From Chromobotia macracanthus (Eukaryota > Chordata > Actinopteri > Cypriniformes > Botiidae), in assembly GCA_036877525.1 (NCBI GenBank), contig JAZGTH010000068.1:372001-436000 (forward strand): 64,000 bases of DNA, written 5' to 3'. Position numbers and translations under genes: made by a program. Of the stretch, positions 22,245 through 33,754 are shown piece after piece. How positions within the stretch are numbered: the first letter of the stretch is position 1; the number at the start of each line of letters is the position of its first letter. The notes under the pieces were generated by a model that worked only from the letters and a program-made list of their open reading frames with translations, searched no databases and had not been told where the DNA came from.

Positions 22245-23535
22245 TCAAGACTCAAGACTCCCTCCATGATACTCCAGTTCATAACAAAAGATGACTCTCT
22301 TGCACTCCCCTGTATTTACCTCCTGTGCCTTCTCCGGTGTGGTTCTATGTGCAACACTTCCCTGAGCAGCACCATTGTTCCGACGTGCTTCAAGACCACC
22401 ACCATCATTCCCATGCCAAAAAAGCCACCAGTGTCCTGCCTCAATGATTACCATCCTGTTGCACATACACCCATCATCATGAAGTGCTTCGAGAGGCTCA
22501 TGTTGAGGCACATCAAGACCCTGCTGCCCCCCTCACTGGAACCCCTGCAATTCGCCTACTGCCCCAACCGTTCAACAGATGATGCCATCACTACCACCCT
22601 CCATCTGGCCCTCACCCACCTGGACAGTAAGGACACGCTGTTCATAAACTTCAGTTCAGCATTCAACACAATCATCCCTCAGCACCTGATTGGAAAACTG
22701 AACCTGCTGGGCCTGAACACCTCCCTCTGTAACTGGATCCTGGACTTCCTGACTGGGTGACCTCAGTCAGTCTGGATCAGGAACAGCACCTCCAACACCA
22801 CCACACTGAGCACTAGGGCCCCACAGGGCTGTGTGCTCAGTCCATTGCTGTTCACTCTGCTGACTCACGCCTTTGTAGCAATGCACAGCTCGAATCACAT
22901 CATCAAGTTCGCCGATGACACAACCGTGGTGGATCTCATCAGCAAGAACGACAAGTCAGCATAAAGAGAGAAGGTGCAGCGGCTAACGAGGTGCAGCCCT
23001 CCTGCCGTCTGGTAAACAGTACGAAAGCATTCGGGCCCTCATGACCAGGCTATGCAATCGTTCCCTCCCCCTTGCTATCAGACTCCTCAATACATAGAAC
23101 TGGAGCTGAAGGAACACACACACCTATACACACACAACTGTTTATCCACCACCCTGAAATTTTTTGCACGTTAAATACTTTTTGCTGCTGTTAAATACTT
23201 TTGGCTGCTAAATACTTATACTGCACATAGTCGTTGTTTGCACTTATGTTAATACTTATTTCACTTTATTATATCTTTATTTCACCAGGGTCACTCTGGA
23301 ACAGAACTGGCACTGCACTTGGGCATACTAGAAGTCATTGTCTGCCCCAGAAGTCATTGTACTGTCTTGTGCTGTCTGCACATGTTTGCACTTGTGCACT
23401 TTATGTATAAATTATGTAGCCTTGTAGTTCTGTGATGTTCTGTGTTTATGTAGCACCTAGTTCCTGGAGAAACGTTTCATTTCACTAGGTACTTGTATAT
23501 GGTTGAAATGACAATAAACTTCACTTGAACTTGAA
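22245..23535 (+). mobile_element. Jockey-superfamily LINE, 5'-truncated, with 3' end
   Basis: Coding for the reverse transcriptase (22290-22975) is followed by a 3' untranslated part. This part ends near 23535 with GAAATGACAATAAACTTCACTTGAACTTGAACTTG, which has a polyadenylation signal and short TTGAAC tail repeats. The beginning of the ORF is missing, as usual for 5'-truncated LINE insertions, and about 900 bases between the FADD box and the C-terminal block near 22985 are deleted. The insert sits in the gypsy 3' LTR. The clade (Rex1, CR1 or L2) cannot be fixed by eye. Confidence 0.7.
22290..22975 (+). pseudogene. LINE reverse transcriptase
   Basis: The long frame 22032-22760 holds, from about 22365, CFKTTTIIPMPKKPPVSCLN, then NDYHPVAHTPIIMKCFERL, PLQFAYCPNRSTDDAI and FINFSSAFNTIIPQHL. 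These are conserved blocks 1 to 4 of a LINE polymerase; the first catalytic Asp of the F-x-D-F-S-S-A-F block is replaced by Asn. A stop at 22758-22760 (GGTGACC, probably an indel after FLTG) is followed in another frame by GAPQGCVLSPLLF-like coding near 22818-22860 and the catalytic FADD at 22908-22919. The first part of the frame (22032-22240) is gypsy sequence read through by chance. Confidence 0.75.
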
Positions 23536-23555
23536 CTTGTGGCACTATGACTGTG

Positions 23556-24240
23556 ACTCACAATATCAATGTCATATCAATGTCATCAGCCTACCACAAT
23601 AAAAATATTTTCCCAGAAAGTCACTGAATGCATGCTGTATATATTAGAGACTTCCTATATCCAATTTTTCACCATAATATTACCACCTCTGCATGACGAC
23701 ACCATTTGAGATATCAAAACTCCCTTCACAATTTTGAGTCTTCAGTGTCTTGGCATGATGTTCACCAAGTTTGGTGCCAATCACATGAAATTCCAAGGAG
23801 TATTTAAAAGTTCATGCATGTGCTTTTTAGAAAATCCAAAATAGCCAGCTTCCTGTTGGGTGGGGTGTTGGTTGCGAAAGTTGTTCAGATCGACATGACA
23901 GCATGTTTTGTACAGATGTGTGCATGTATGTATATACACTATCTTTTTGTTCCCCATACTAGAGGGTGCTACCAAGCCCCGCTGCCCCGCCCATGTGCCA
24001 GCCTGTGCCCAGCCCTAATTGCCGATCTTTTCACAGAGAGGTGGCTCAGTGACAGATTTCCAGATATTGCCATTAAATTAGATGGGCTCACCTCATTTTG
24101 TGCTGACAGAAATGCAACTCTGTGCTGCAAAGCGTGCATTGGTGGTGAAGAAGATTTTATTAACCAAAATATAAAGGAATCAGGTACAAATTATTTTACC
24201 ATTACAGTTCTTCTCTACATTTAACTGTGTAAGTACATTT
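23556..24240 (+). repeat. Non-coding interspersed repeat, family B, copy 1
   Basis: The order GTGGCACTATGACTGTGACTC, CACCAAGTTTGGTGCCAATC, GTATTTAAAAGTTCATGCATGTGC, CTTCCTGTTGG and TGTTTTGTACAG...GTGTGCATG, then AGAGGGTGCTACCAAGCCCC, recurs at 37185-38165 and in part at 35690-36110 and 44570-45150, always on this strand. It resembles a very common teleost repeat of unknown class. The 136-residue frame inside is a chance reading. Confidence 0.7.
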
Positions 24241-24439
24241 CTTGTTATTGTTTGGGGCCAAGGGAGGAAGACAGTAACCCCAAGAACCCCCATTAACTCA
24301 TTTTGATGTGTGTGTGAGAAGACTCCTATAAAGACCCTTCCCCAACCAGGCACTGGTTGTTCTGCAGACCAACTCGGCTTTATGTCTCTAATAATAACAT
24401 CTATCTTTTGGCATCAAAACCAAAACCTAAAAAAAGTCT
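24241..24439. other. No recognised feature
   Basis: Short unassigned spacer between repeat copies. Confidence 0.3.
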
Positions 24440-24755
24440 TTGAGTGATCCTTCTAAGATGTGGAAGAAACCACAACAGAGGCTTGGGTGTTTACATCAAC
24501 ACAGAATGGTGAAAGAACTCTGTGCTCCGTGCTCCCTACATTCCATCAACATGTGCACTTTGCAACAAGAGGGGCGTAAGATACTGAATCTTGTTTACAC
24601 AAATTCCCCAACGTGTATCGTGCGGAGCCCTTCATCTGATCCCTCAACACCAGCTCTGTCACAAAGATAGCCCAGCAATGTCTCTACTTCCTATGAAGGC
24701 TGAGGTAAGCACACCTTCCACCCCCAATTCTGACCTCATTCTACAGAGGGGCCAT
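24440..24755 (+). pseudogene. LINE fragments (endonuclease and C-terminal block)
   Basis: Near 24478-24520 a degraded Arg-Gly-Leu-Gly-Val-Tyr-Ile-Asn stretch fits the endonuclease block of the LINE family at 22245. At 24665-24755 the reading QQCLYFL*RLR...LPPPILTSFYRGAIKSIM fits the C-terminal end of the same protein type. The polymerase between them is gone, so this is a doubly deleted copy. Confidence 0.5.
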
Positions 24756-25360
24756 CAAGAGCATCATGAACTTTATATGTTCCTTGCTAGGCAGCCAGTG
24801 CAGTGTTGACAGAACCAGACTAATATGGTCATACCTTTTTGTTCTCATAAGAACTCTGGCTGCTGCTTTTTGAGCCAGCTAGAGTACTAAACCTGCAGGG
24901 CAGCCATCCAGTAAGGCACTGCGATAATTAAGTCTTGATGTCATGAATGCACGAACAGTGTTGAGAGCATGTGTTGTAGTTTTGATATATTTTTAACATG
25001 GAAAATGCAGTTTTACAAATATTGGAAATGTGATTTTCAAAGGACAAACTTATCAAAAAGGATACCAAGATTCTTAGCTAATGCAGTAGGCTTTATAGAG
25101 CATCCATCAATAGTAAGACAGTATTCTGGGTTGTTCCCTGTGGAAGATTTTGGTCTAATAATTAAAACTCAGACATTTTGTCTGAATTTAATAGTAGAAA
25201 GTTGCTAGTCATCCAAGTTTTTATATTGACTATATATTCTGTTGGTTTGGTAAATGTATGCGTCTCGTTGGGCCTCCAAGAAATATAGAGCTGGGTATCG
25301 TCAGCATAGCAATGAAAACTAATTCCATGTCTCTTAATAATAATTGCTCAGAGAGGTAGC
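24756..25360 (-). pseudogene. LINE reverse transcriptase fragment, minus strand
   Basis: The minus-strand reading from about 25360 includes the catalytic YADD box at 25297-25308 (HCYADDTQLY context), then the following thumb-like region. It ends in a block coding for the recognition of recurrent fish LINE 3' ORF sequence (…DYCNALL-type region near 24925). Many stops are present. It probably belongs to the same insertion as the endonuclease start at 26520-26945, with the middle lost. Confidence 0.6.
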
Positions 25361-26519
25361 ATATACGAGGCCCAAGCACTGAGGGTGAGGGTGTACTCAC
25401 ACTGGGCACGGTTGCCTTGTACTGAGCCGAGTGCAGTTGTCCACCCTCCCCACTTCCCTACTGGCCTGCACTCACACTTGCACCTAAAGTTCCGAGCACA
25501 CATACATCCTGAATGATGAAACTTTTATTGAAGAAAACCACTTTCGCTAATACACTGCCTGATAGATTTATCATTTATGCTGTGTAGCAGTTTTCATTGA
25601 TTGTACAGCACATATAAGATTATTATGGAGACCACTGACTTGATGGAGCAATTTGCAACTTTACTCATGAATTACAATTTCTCTTTATCAACCAAACCAG
25701 ACCTGTTATAAACCTAAATACACTCAAATTAATTAAATTAATTGATAAATGTACTATTCAGGTACTAATAGAAGGTGTTTGTTGTTGTAATTATTAGTAG
25801 CTGTTCCGTGCTCTGGCATGGTTAGCAATTACACTACATGCAAACTGCACCTGAGCCCCATCGAACTGTGCTCCATAACATCTCTGTTCTTTGGGCAAAC
25901 TATGATGCATTGTCTGGTGTGATTGTACAGCAGGCAATTGCAAGTTTTTATTTTTTTATCTAACAGTATATATTTTTTATTAAAGAAATGTATAAAATCA
26001 TCACTTCTATGATGTTGACAGCCACTGTATCAAATAAATATCTAGGGTTGTGTTTATTTTTTTCTAAAATTTGACAGATCTGAGTTTTTTAAGACCTTTC
26101 TGTAATTTAAAACACATTCCATGCTGTACAGAATATCTCTAATTTTGTTTGCATTTTTGCTCCATTTTCTGGGCTGCTCTTTTTAGGGGGTGAGTATGCT
26201 TATTATTCCATGGCATTGACTGCTGTCCTTTATCTTCTATAAGCGTATAGGAGCAACTGTATCTAAGGTGTTAGAAAAGAGGAAGTCAACATTTTCTGTT
26301 GCATAGTCAAGGTTTTCAATGTTCTCTAATGCTAAGGAATTGAGACGGTTCATATAGATTGTTGATAACAATCTTTACTGGCAAAAGTTATCATTCTACT
26401 GTATTTGTAGCTGATTTTGTAACCATAAGAATTGTTTGTGAAATGAGATCTCTGGATAACTTGCTTATAACAGTGCTCATGCTTATAATAGTAATTTGTG
26501 GATAGACTAATTTAATGTA
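25361..26519. other. Unassigned, possible MITE around 25380-25920
   Basis: GTGTACTCACACTGGGCACGGTTGCC and CTGGCCTGCACTCACACTTGC near 25390-25480 resemble a fish non-autonomous DNA repeat, but inverted ends could not be defined. 25930-26519 shows nothing beyond possible LINE interior on the minus strand. Confidence 0.3.
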
Positions 26520-26945
26520 ATACAATTGTCATTTGAGCACATCTAGGTTATGATCTGTAATCAAGCACTTTTGTAGAGAGAAATCTAATATTCAGCAAAC
26601 CAAGCCCTATTAATTGTTTGTCTGTAATATGTATCTTTTTTATTAGTTTAACATTGAGTAAATTGCCATTCAATTGTTTACAGGGTTTTTGTTTTGCATT
26701 TACCAGTCCAAAGACAGACACAGTCTCTATATTATGATACTTAGGTGATTCTATGATAAGCAAACTATGTTCTTGGATTGTCTGTAAAACTCTACCCAAA
26801 CTGCTATTAACACCCAGATGCAGAACCAGGCCTCCAGTGACCATAGGAATGAATAGATAAGACTGTTTTACAACCCAAAGGAATGTAGAGTGATTCACTC
26901 TCACTTCATTTTCTTTGAGAACACACAAAGAAACCATTTTTACTT
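26520..26945 (-). pseudogene. LINE ORF2 start, endonuclease N-terminus
   Basis: A 129-residue minus-strand frame ends with LIGLGLLNIRFLSTKV. This matches the opening of LINE endonucleases (G-L-L-N-I-R-S-L-x-x-K), followed by the expected D-H-x-L-D-V-L region in a broken frame below 26560. The upstream part (VTGGLVLHLGVNSSLGRVLQ) recurs on the plus strand at 46235-46315, so it is part of a repeated element and not host sequence. Confidence 0.55.
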
Positions 26946-28190
26946 GTGAACATATTCACTTAAGAATGCATAAAAGAAATGCATTCCCCATGCCATATGT
27001 CTTTAATGTTTCATATTTGTATATATACTAATGCTAAGTGCACATTTAAATGAACATTTTCGAGTCTGTTAGTCAAGATCACATGTACTTTTTTTAGTGT
27101 CTATGAGTTGCATTTTTCATATCCTTAACATTAGTGTTCATAACATTTTAATAACTTTGGTTGATATTAATATTATAAAACTTTCCATTCCAATCTTTTT
27201 CAAGATTTCCATCTTGACATCCAATCAAATTCCATATGCAAAGAGACAAAGGGAAGACAAAGAGAGTTAACTCTCCTAGAGGACAACCTCTTATTGGATC
27301 ACACAACTCCCCAGGGTTTGACATCCTCACCAACTTAAAAGACCAAGTGTCCAAGAACACAAGCATCTTTTGTTCGGTCTTTCATCTGGTCTTTCATCTT
27401 CTTTCTCGTCTAGTCTCTACAGTCCTTCAAAGACACTCAACAGGATAAGAATTCTGAACTAGAAGAAGCTCTCAGCAGACCTCTAAGCTTGTGCCAGGCT
27501 GCGGTCTAGTCTTTCCATTCATCAAAAACCTCTGCATCAAACTGATTCTCTCTCTCTCTTATCAATACAACATTCAGCAAAGATCAACTGGAGCCCCAAC
27601 TAACTGCATCAGGACACTTTCCTTCAATGGGCAACACATGCAAGTATCATACTTGGTCTTAGTAATTGAAACTGTGAATAACTATCATTAGCCCTTTCAC
27701 TCAGGTGTGTTGGAATTAGGAAACTGATGGTTCGTTCAGGCTGTTGATCTGCCGAAATTCCAATAATCTTATACTTTAATATTTACCCTTATTTAACCTC
27801 TTTCATTGCCAAACTGCATGTGTGTTGTGTATCGGTGTATGTTAGAGTTGTGTGTTTAGTGTAGTTAGTGTAGTTTAGTTTAGTGTTAGTAAGTCTTGTT
27901 TGTATCACACATGATGTTGTGGTGGTTCATGCTCATAATCTGGAGTCCCTAATCCTGCTGATCTTTGCTACATGCTCTATAAAAGTATTAAATCAATGTA
28001 ATATATTGATTAAGAATTCTTAGACTCAAGCTCATGTTTATCTACAGCAAGCCATAAGAAGAGATAAAGAGCAAGCTGAACAGCATATCGTAGGTCTGAT
28101 CCATTATTAAAGCAAACTTCTTTGAAATGAAAATTGTCATTTTTGACAATTGTCATTTAGAATACTTATTTGCAGTGTTTTCAGATCTCA
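26946..28190. other. Unassigned; possible old LTR
   Basis: No coding motif. The stretch 27380-28040, with TCTTTCATCTGGTCTTTCATC duplication near 27377-27400, GTGTAGTTAGTGTAGTTTAGTTTAGTG near 27857-27885 and CTATAAAAG near 27975, has the look of an LTR or promoter-bearing repeat, but no ends are visible. Confidence 0.25.
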
Positions 28191-28194
28191 GATA

Positions 28195-28900
28195 ATGCAA
28201 AGAAAACAAGTTCATACTCATTTTTAAACAACACAATGTTTTGAGTAGGAAGAGTTAAAAAATAGTTGGTGGAATAAGCCTGTTTTTTAATCACAGCTTT
28301 CATCCTTCTTGGCATGCTCTCCACCAGTCTTTCACGCTGCTGTTGGGTGACTATGCTACTTCTGGCACAAAAATTCAAACAGCTCAGCTTTGTTTGATGG
28401 CTTGTGACCATCCATCTTCGTCTTAACATCTGAAATATGATCTTCAATGGGGTTCAGGTCTTGAGATTGGGCTGGCCTTGAGAGGGTCTTGATCTGGTGA
28501 GCCTCCATCCAAACCTTGATTGATCCAGCTTTGAGGAAAGGAGCATTGTCCTGCTGGAAAAACCTCAGAGCTGCGGAACATTGTCAGAACAGAAAGAAGC
28601 AAGTTTTCTTCTAGGACAACCTGTATGTGGCTTGATTCATGTGCCTTTTACAAAGACGAATTTGCCCAATTCTAGCCTTGTTGAAGCACCCCCAGATCCC
28701 CCAGCAGATTTCACAGTGGGTGCGAAACATTGTGGCTTGTAGGCCTCTCCAGGTCACCTTCTAACCATCAGACAACCAGGTGTTGGGCAAAGAGAGGATG
28801 ACCTTACTTTAGCCCCCTACGGTCCAATCCTTATGGTCTTTTGCAAACCTCAGCCTGGTTCTTCTTTGCTTCTCATTGATGAAGGGCTTTTTAAGGTAAC
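28195..28900 (-). pseudogene. Tc1-type transposase remnant (second family)
   Basis: The minus-strand reading shows QDNAPFLKAGSIKVWM (second catalytic Asp region) near 28500-28555 and LSRPAQSQDLNPIED (third catalytic region, ending in Glu-Asp) near 28440-28490. A C-terminal block near 28280-28380 has two stops. The upstream part (28560-28900) matches the DDE core in several frames. Inverted repeats were not identified with confidence. It is a different family from the copies at 15728 and 42792. Confidence 0.7.
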
Positions 28901-29149
28901 GTACTTTTACAATTAATGTCTATGAAGACTTTAAATATACTGATCAAATTGTAAACAAACTACTGAAAGTTGGTGTAAAAATTAAACAAAATTGTCTGCA
29001 GCACAACAGTAAAAACAATATATATAAAGAAAACGTAATTTCTGTTCTTTGTCTCTGTTCATTATTAATTTTTATTTTACTTAATTTTATTTGAGTTAAT
29101 CTTATTAATAAGTCTTCATAAGACTTAAGAAGGCTCCTCCTTCATTGCC
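28901..29149. other. No recognised feature
   Basis: AT-rich spacer; may include the degraded 5' end of the preceding Tc1 relic. Confidence 0.3.
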
Positions 29150-29345
29150 TTGGTTCCTGATTACCATCACCTGTGTCTTGTTCAGTTAACCTAGTTTATA
29201 TGCCCCCTGGCTCAATTCTTTGTCAGTTCTTGTTTTTAGGTCTCCTATTCTCCTGTGTTCCTGAGCTTTGTTTATGAAAAGTATATTTTTGATTTTATTC
29301 TCCTGTTTATTTGGATTACTCCCACATACTGTAACAGACGCACTG
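29150..29345 (+). repeat. Possible gypsy LTR fragment
   Basis: CCTGATTACCATCACCTG, TTTTTAGGTCTCCTATTCTCCTG and ACTCCCACATACTGTAACAG resemble the U3-R-U5 end of fish gypsy LTRs, with a short leader after it. No partner LTR or duplication is seen. Confidence 0.3.
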
Positions 29346-29864
29346 ACCTTCTAATGGAGTTACCAGCAGTCCAGTGGTGCTTATTAAGTCTCAAGAACAA
29401 CACTAAGGAACAACACTCTGCACGTTTTACCATGCCAGCCTGAATGAGTGGTCCAAATCCGACATGGAACCAGAGCCTGAGCCAGTGCCCATGACTTCAC
29501 CTCATTCCATCAGCCCATCATATCCCCTTTGCACTCTTCCTGCTCTATTATACACTCTCTTCACCCCAATGAAAGTTTGACATGTGAAAGTAAAATGATT
29601 GCAAGATCTACTGTCTCCACTGCTTCAACTCAGTCCTATAATCATCTTTCTTTTTTTCTTTTTTTGTCCCTATCACCTATCTATCCGAGATATTTTTTTT
29701 ATTTGTTTAGACCTGTTCCCTGTTTTAATTCCCTGTGTATTTTTTGCTTTCTGTGTCTTCAGCTAACTGTTTTGTGTTGTCAGTGTTTGTGTGTAAAGAT
29801 TATTATTCTTGGTGTTAACTATAAGCGTCTATATCATTCATTAATTGTGATATGTAAATTCAGT
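29346..29864. other. Possible gypsy leader, otherwise unassigned
   Basis: 29440-29530 reads MSGPNPTWNQSL-like or E-P-E-P-E-P-V-P coding that could be a gag start, but only over a few codons. The remainder is T-rich with no motif. Confidence 0.25.
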
Positions 29865-30356
29865 GTCATGACCCTGGTCTGATCATCCCGGATTTCTTGT
29901 TTGTCTTTGTGAACTGTCTGTGTGTTTTGTGTTGTGAGCACATGGCTTTGTTTTGACAATTGCCCATGTGCTCAGCTGTCATTGTCATGTCTTCTCCGCC
30001 CTCTTATTCCCTTATAAGCTCTCCCTTGTTTCCCCCTTGATTCATCCTCCCTGTTCTCCCTCATTATTTCCCCTTTATATTCTCCTTGTGTTTGCTGTCT
30101 TCTGTCAGCTCGTTTTGATTTTGCCATAATTCTTGACAGCTTCTCAGGTTTAGTCCATGTCTAGCATTTAGACTCCTGGCTTTTTTGTTTCTGTTTTGCA
30201 GTTTTTCTATCCTGGTTTCTTGCTGGCATTTTCTCCCTGCTCCCTGACCCAGGTCTCCCTCTCTCATCTTCTGCCGGTTCCATACATCCAGCTGCCTCAG
30301 TGCCCACCATCTCCCCGTTCTTCTCTGGTTTCCCTAGTCAACCCAATTCATGACAA
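29865..30356 (+). repeat. LTR of the TGTCA...TGACA family, diverged copy
   Basis: It starts TGTCATGACCCTGG and ends TTCATGACA. It shares the blocks GAGCACATGGC...CCATGTGCTC and TTATTCCCTTATAAGC with the reverse complement of the copies at 31274 and 53050. On this strand it has a TATA-like CTTATAAG near 30012. No matching target duplication was found, so the ends are approximate. Confidence 0.5.
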
Positions 30357-31086
30357 ACTGCATTTACACTGTTTATTATTGTACTGTTCACTTTATATAC
30401 ACCCTATATTAAAGTTGTCAACCCTGTTTCAGGAGATTTCCTCCCTACACACTTTAGTTCCAATGCTGCTGCAACTTCATTAATCGTTAACATCTCTGTG
30501 TTTAGGGTAGGAACTAACCTCTGCATGAATATGGACTACTGATATACTGAACACATGTTTTATTTTCATTTCTTTAATGTATTAGACATCTGAATTTTTT
30601 TTTTATCCAATATGTGTTTTTGTGCTTTCATAATGCATTTTAAAATGCATTGAAAATAATTTCTCCACAGTGTTCCAGCTAGTTATTGTTTAAAGCACAA
30701 GAATCCTGTCTTGTTCTGCCTAATATGGATGGTAAGATGATTGTCCTGACAGGCCTAAGGGTTTTGAATTTTATCAGATTTATAGATAATAATAATGCAG
30801 GGGTTCCATCCTAATTCACTTTTGCCAGACATTTCAAGGGTGGCTATTTAACCAGAGACATGTAAATAGCATTAATGGTTGACTAAACCAGAGTCATTAA
30901 TACAATGTGTCTATGTCCATAGTACTACCCAACACATAGTAATACCCAACAGTAAAGTTGTTACATAAAATGATCTATATGAGGATTAAGTTTAGACTTT
31001 TATAAAAAGATATGTTAATGTATGTTTTGGCAGTAAATGAGGCGGCAAATCTCTTAACGCTTGTGTTTATTCCTGGTATTTCACAC
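30357..31086. other. No recognised feature
   Basis: AT-rich spacer without frames or repeats that I can name. Confidence 0.4.
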
Positions 31087-31087
31087 T

Positions 31088-31165
31088 GTGGAAAGCGGGC
31101 GTGATTTCGTCTCCAAACCTGACTCTCCGCCGGCAGCGATGACGAAACCACACCCCGCTTTCCAC
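31088..31165. repeat. GC-rich foldback of about 78 bp
   Basis: GTGGAAAGCGGG at 31088-31099 is matched by its reverse complement at 31154-31165, and the arms extend with few mismatches to ATTTCGTC/GACGAAAC around a loop of about 29 bases. It stands out in AT-rich surroundings. It could be a degenerate inverted-repeat transposon or a hairpin RNA; neither can be decided from one copy. Confidence 0.65.
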
Positions 31166-31273
31166 ACACACATATACAAGTTCAATTTCAACTCATTTAT
31201 TTGAATAGCACTTTTCACAATACATATCTTCTTTATATATAGCCTATAGTTTGTATGAAACAGAGGCAAAAGC

Positions 31274-31802
31274 TGTCAAGGGCGGGGGAGGGAAACAGAA
31301 GCAAACCAGGAAACATAATACAGGCAAGAACTCCCTCAAGGGGGAAAAACAAAACTCAGCACCATGAGCAAAACTAAAATAACTTGACACTGGCCATAAC
31401 AAAACAGCCCATAAATAACAACTGACATTTGACAGACAGTAGGCAAACAGACCAGCACAAGACAGCAAACACAAGGACATTAAATAGAACAAAAACCAAG
31501 GCAGGTAACAGGAGGACAGACAGGTCAGAGGAATTAACTAATGACAGGAGGATAAACGAGGAAATGAGAGGGCGGGGTCAAGAAATGTGACAGGAGAGCA
31601 CATGGCACAAAGTATACAAACAATGACCATGTGCTTCCACAAGTAACAAAGACAGAGCATGAGTCTAGATCCTGACTCAAAGAAACAAGAACCAAGACTA
31701 GGATTGAGTCAGGATCCAGACAACATGCTCTGACACTAAACAAAGGGATGTCAGGATCCTGGCAAGAGAATCTAGGAGACACTTAAGACATGAAGACTGA
31801 CA
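31274..31802 (-). mobile_element. Solo LTR with perfect 5-bp target duplication
   Basis: The 529-bp insert has TGTCAAGG at one end and CTGACA at the other, flanked by AAAGC at 31269-31273 and AAAGC at 31803-31807. It shares most of its length with 53050-53657, including the block around GAGCACATGGC and the GGATCCTGGCAAGA end. In the better preserved copy the AATAAA and the leader-like end lie on the minus strand, so the minus strand is taken as sense. No coding sequence remains, consistent with LTR-LTR recombination. Confidence 0.85.
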
Positions 31803-32395
31803 AAAGCAAAAAGCAACTGACAAACAAAATGTTGTTTATTTTATTTTTATTTCATATTTCATTGCATATGCACCTCAGTGAGGAGAAAGGTGCAGGTGTA
31901 AGCGGAACACCCATTCAGTTACAATTAATCACCCTGCAGAACACGAGTCACAATTGGGTCGATATGAAGGTTGTAAAACCTTGTGACGGTATTGGATGTA
32001 GCCCAGTCCACAATTTTTCTGGTGTCCATCAGTGAGAAACCCCTTGCCAATGCCCATGGGGATTCAACTCCACTCAGGGAGTGTGCCTTAATCCCCAATG
32101 GGCATGGCATGTCCTGTGATTGGTAGGCCAAATTCAATTAAAATAAAATGTATGTATTTAATTTATGTAGCGTTTTGTGCAATGTTGCATTGTTTAAAAT
32201 TGTGTCATGGGCTAACCACTATTTGGAGACACTATTTTGGCATTCCCCTTCTGCTCACCTTCAAAGCAGACAAAGAGATGTTCAAAGCTCTGTCGTGTTC
32301 CAGATATAAGCATAATGCACACACACCCCGACAGGGAACCCCCACTTGCTCGTTCCCTGTCTCAGAAAACCGGGTTACATGAGTAAACCTGAGAT
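31803..32395. other. Unassigned, with DIRS-edge sequence at its right end
   Basis: From about 32315 (CCCCGACAGGGAACCCCC…GTTCCCTGTCTCAG…GGGTTACATGAG) the sequence belongs to the edge of the DIRS element that follows. 31803-32314 shows nothing recognised. Confidence 0.35.
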
Positions 32396-32499
32396 GTTCC
32401 CTTTCGAGGGAATGCAATGCTGTGTCATGCTTGATGCTATGGGGAAATAATACCCATTGTGCCACCATGAGGGAAAACGTAAATGTAATGTAAATATGC

Positions 32500-33350
32500 T
32501 GTGAAACATAGGCACAAAAACATAGGCGCAGGGGTACTTGCACCAGAGTAATAGCATCTATGATCCAATGAGATCCATTACCTTTGTTGCGGCCACTATA
32601 ACAGACTAAGAGCTGAGACGTCTTACACCACTGGCCTGAGCAGTGGACATAGATACTCAAAGCTCTAATTGGACACAATAAATAAAGCCGTTCCTGCTCT
32701 GGAAAATCTAACGGTGGAGGACAGAAGGATTAAAGTGTCATTGGATGTCCAGCCGCAGCAGGCACTTTAGGAATATAATCTGGACTAGGGTGGAAAATGG
32801 CTTTAACAAAACCAGAGGCAAAATCAATGTAGGCAAATCCATGCAGGATCTTCTACCCTTCTAAGCAATGTAAGAGCCAAAAGTAGATCCACCTTAAGAG
32901 TTGGAAACTTATCCAAGGCTCTAGGGAGAAGATAAACTCCTTAGAACAACAGTAGACTCTACAATAATAATCTCTACAACCTCAGTTGAGGTAATTCAAG
33001 AGCTGGCTCCCCTCAGAGGCCAGACCCACAGTTTTCAGATCTCTGGCTGGGAATGAAAGATCGACCCCCGAGCCTGGAATAGAAGGTCCCTCCAGACTGG
33101 GAGCTCCTAAGGAGCTCCGTCCAGGAGAGACATTTTGTTTGAGAACCAGATTTGGGTCGGTCAGTACAGCGCTACTAGAAGTAGCCAAACTTGATCCTGG
33201 CAAACCATGGCTAGGACTTCCGGGAGCAAGGCTATTGAGTGAAATGGCGCAGCCTTGGTCACGTTTGTACCATAACTTCCAACCCCAAGAAAGCTGGATG
33301 AGTGAGGCTGAACCAAAGGGTGTTGACTCCTTGAAGGTGAACAAATCCAC
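32500..33350 (-). pseudogene. DIRS RNase H/tyrosine recombinase remnant
   Basis: The frame 32982-33350 includes a GVDLSFPARDLKTVGLASEG stretch, typical of the segment before the DIRS recombinase. After stops comes GVYLLPRALDKFPTLKVDLL near 32885-32945, and the frame 32232-32678 carries CPIRALSIYVHCSGQW and NGSHWIIDAI near 32560-32675. These fit the C-terminal part of a tyrosine recombinase; the region with the active-site Tyr cannot be read. The enzyme would insert a circular DNA copy by site-specific recombination. Confidence 0.6.
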
Positions 33351-33754
33351 TTCGTGACCATGGACTTAGTGGCCTTCACACCCCAGTCTGGAACTGCACC
33401 CCAGTCTGCGACGGTATAACACTCCTAGACTGGGACCCCAGGTAAGAAACCCTTAGGAAACCCTTACCACACTTAGCGGGTGGATTTTGGGATGAAACCC
33501 ATTATCTTTAGCCAGAACTGAAATGCTCTCATGTGCAGCAAACCCTAACAGCCTCTGAATCTGGAATATTGTCAGATGTTGGCCTAACTGCCTGAAGCAG
33601 CAAGGATTGACTCATACATGCAGGAGGCAATTTTGCCCACATCATAGTGGAGTCCCGGATTGCACCTAGAAAAGTAGTTCTCAAAACAGGAGAAAGCATA
33701 CTCCTGTTTAGTTAAGTCTCAGCCCTAAGCTCTTATATGAGCTAACACAACATC

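Noticed and set aside
22032..22290. Start of the 242-residue frame as a gene start
   Set aside because: The first 70 codons are gypsy tail and LTR sequence in the wrong frame; only the later part is LINE reverse transcriptase.
31244..31782. Two minus-strand 82-residue Cys/Phe/Leu-rich frames as membrane proteins
   Set aside because: They lie wholly within the solo LTR defined by its target duplication; the hydrophobic look comes from T-rich U5 sequence.
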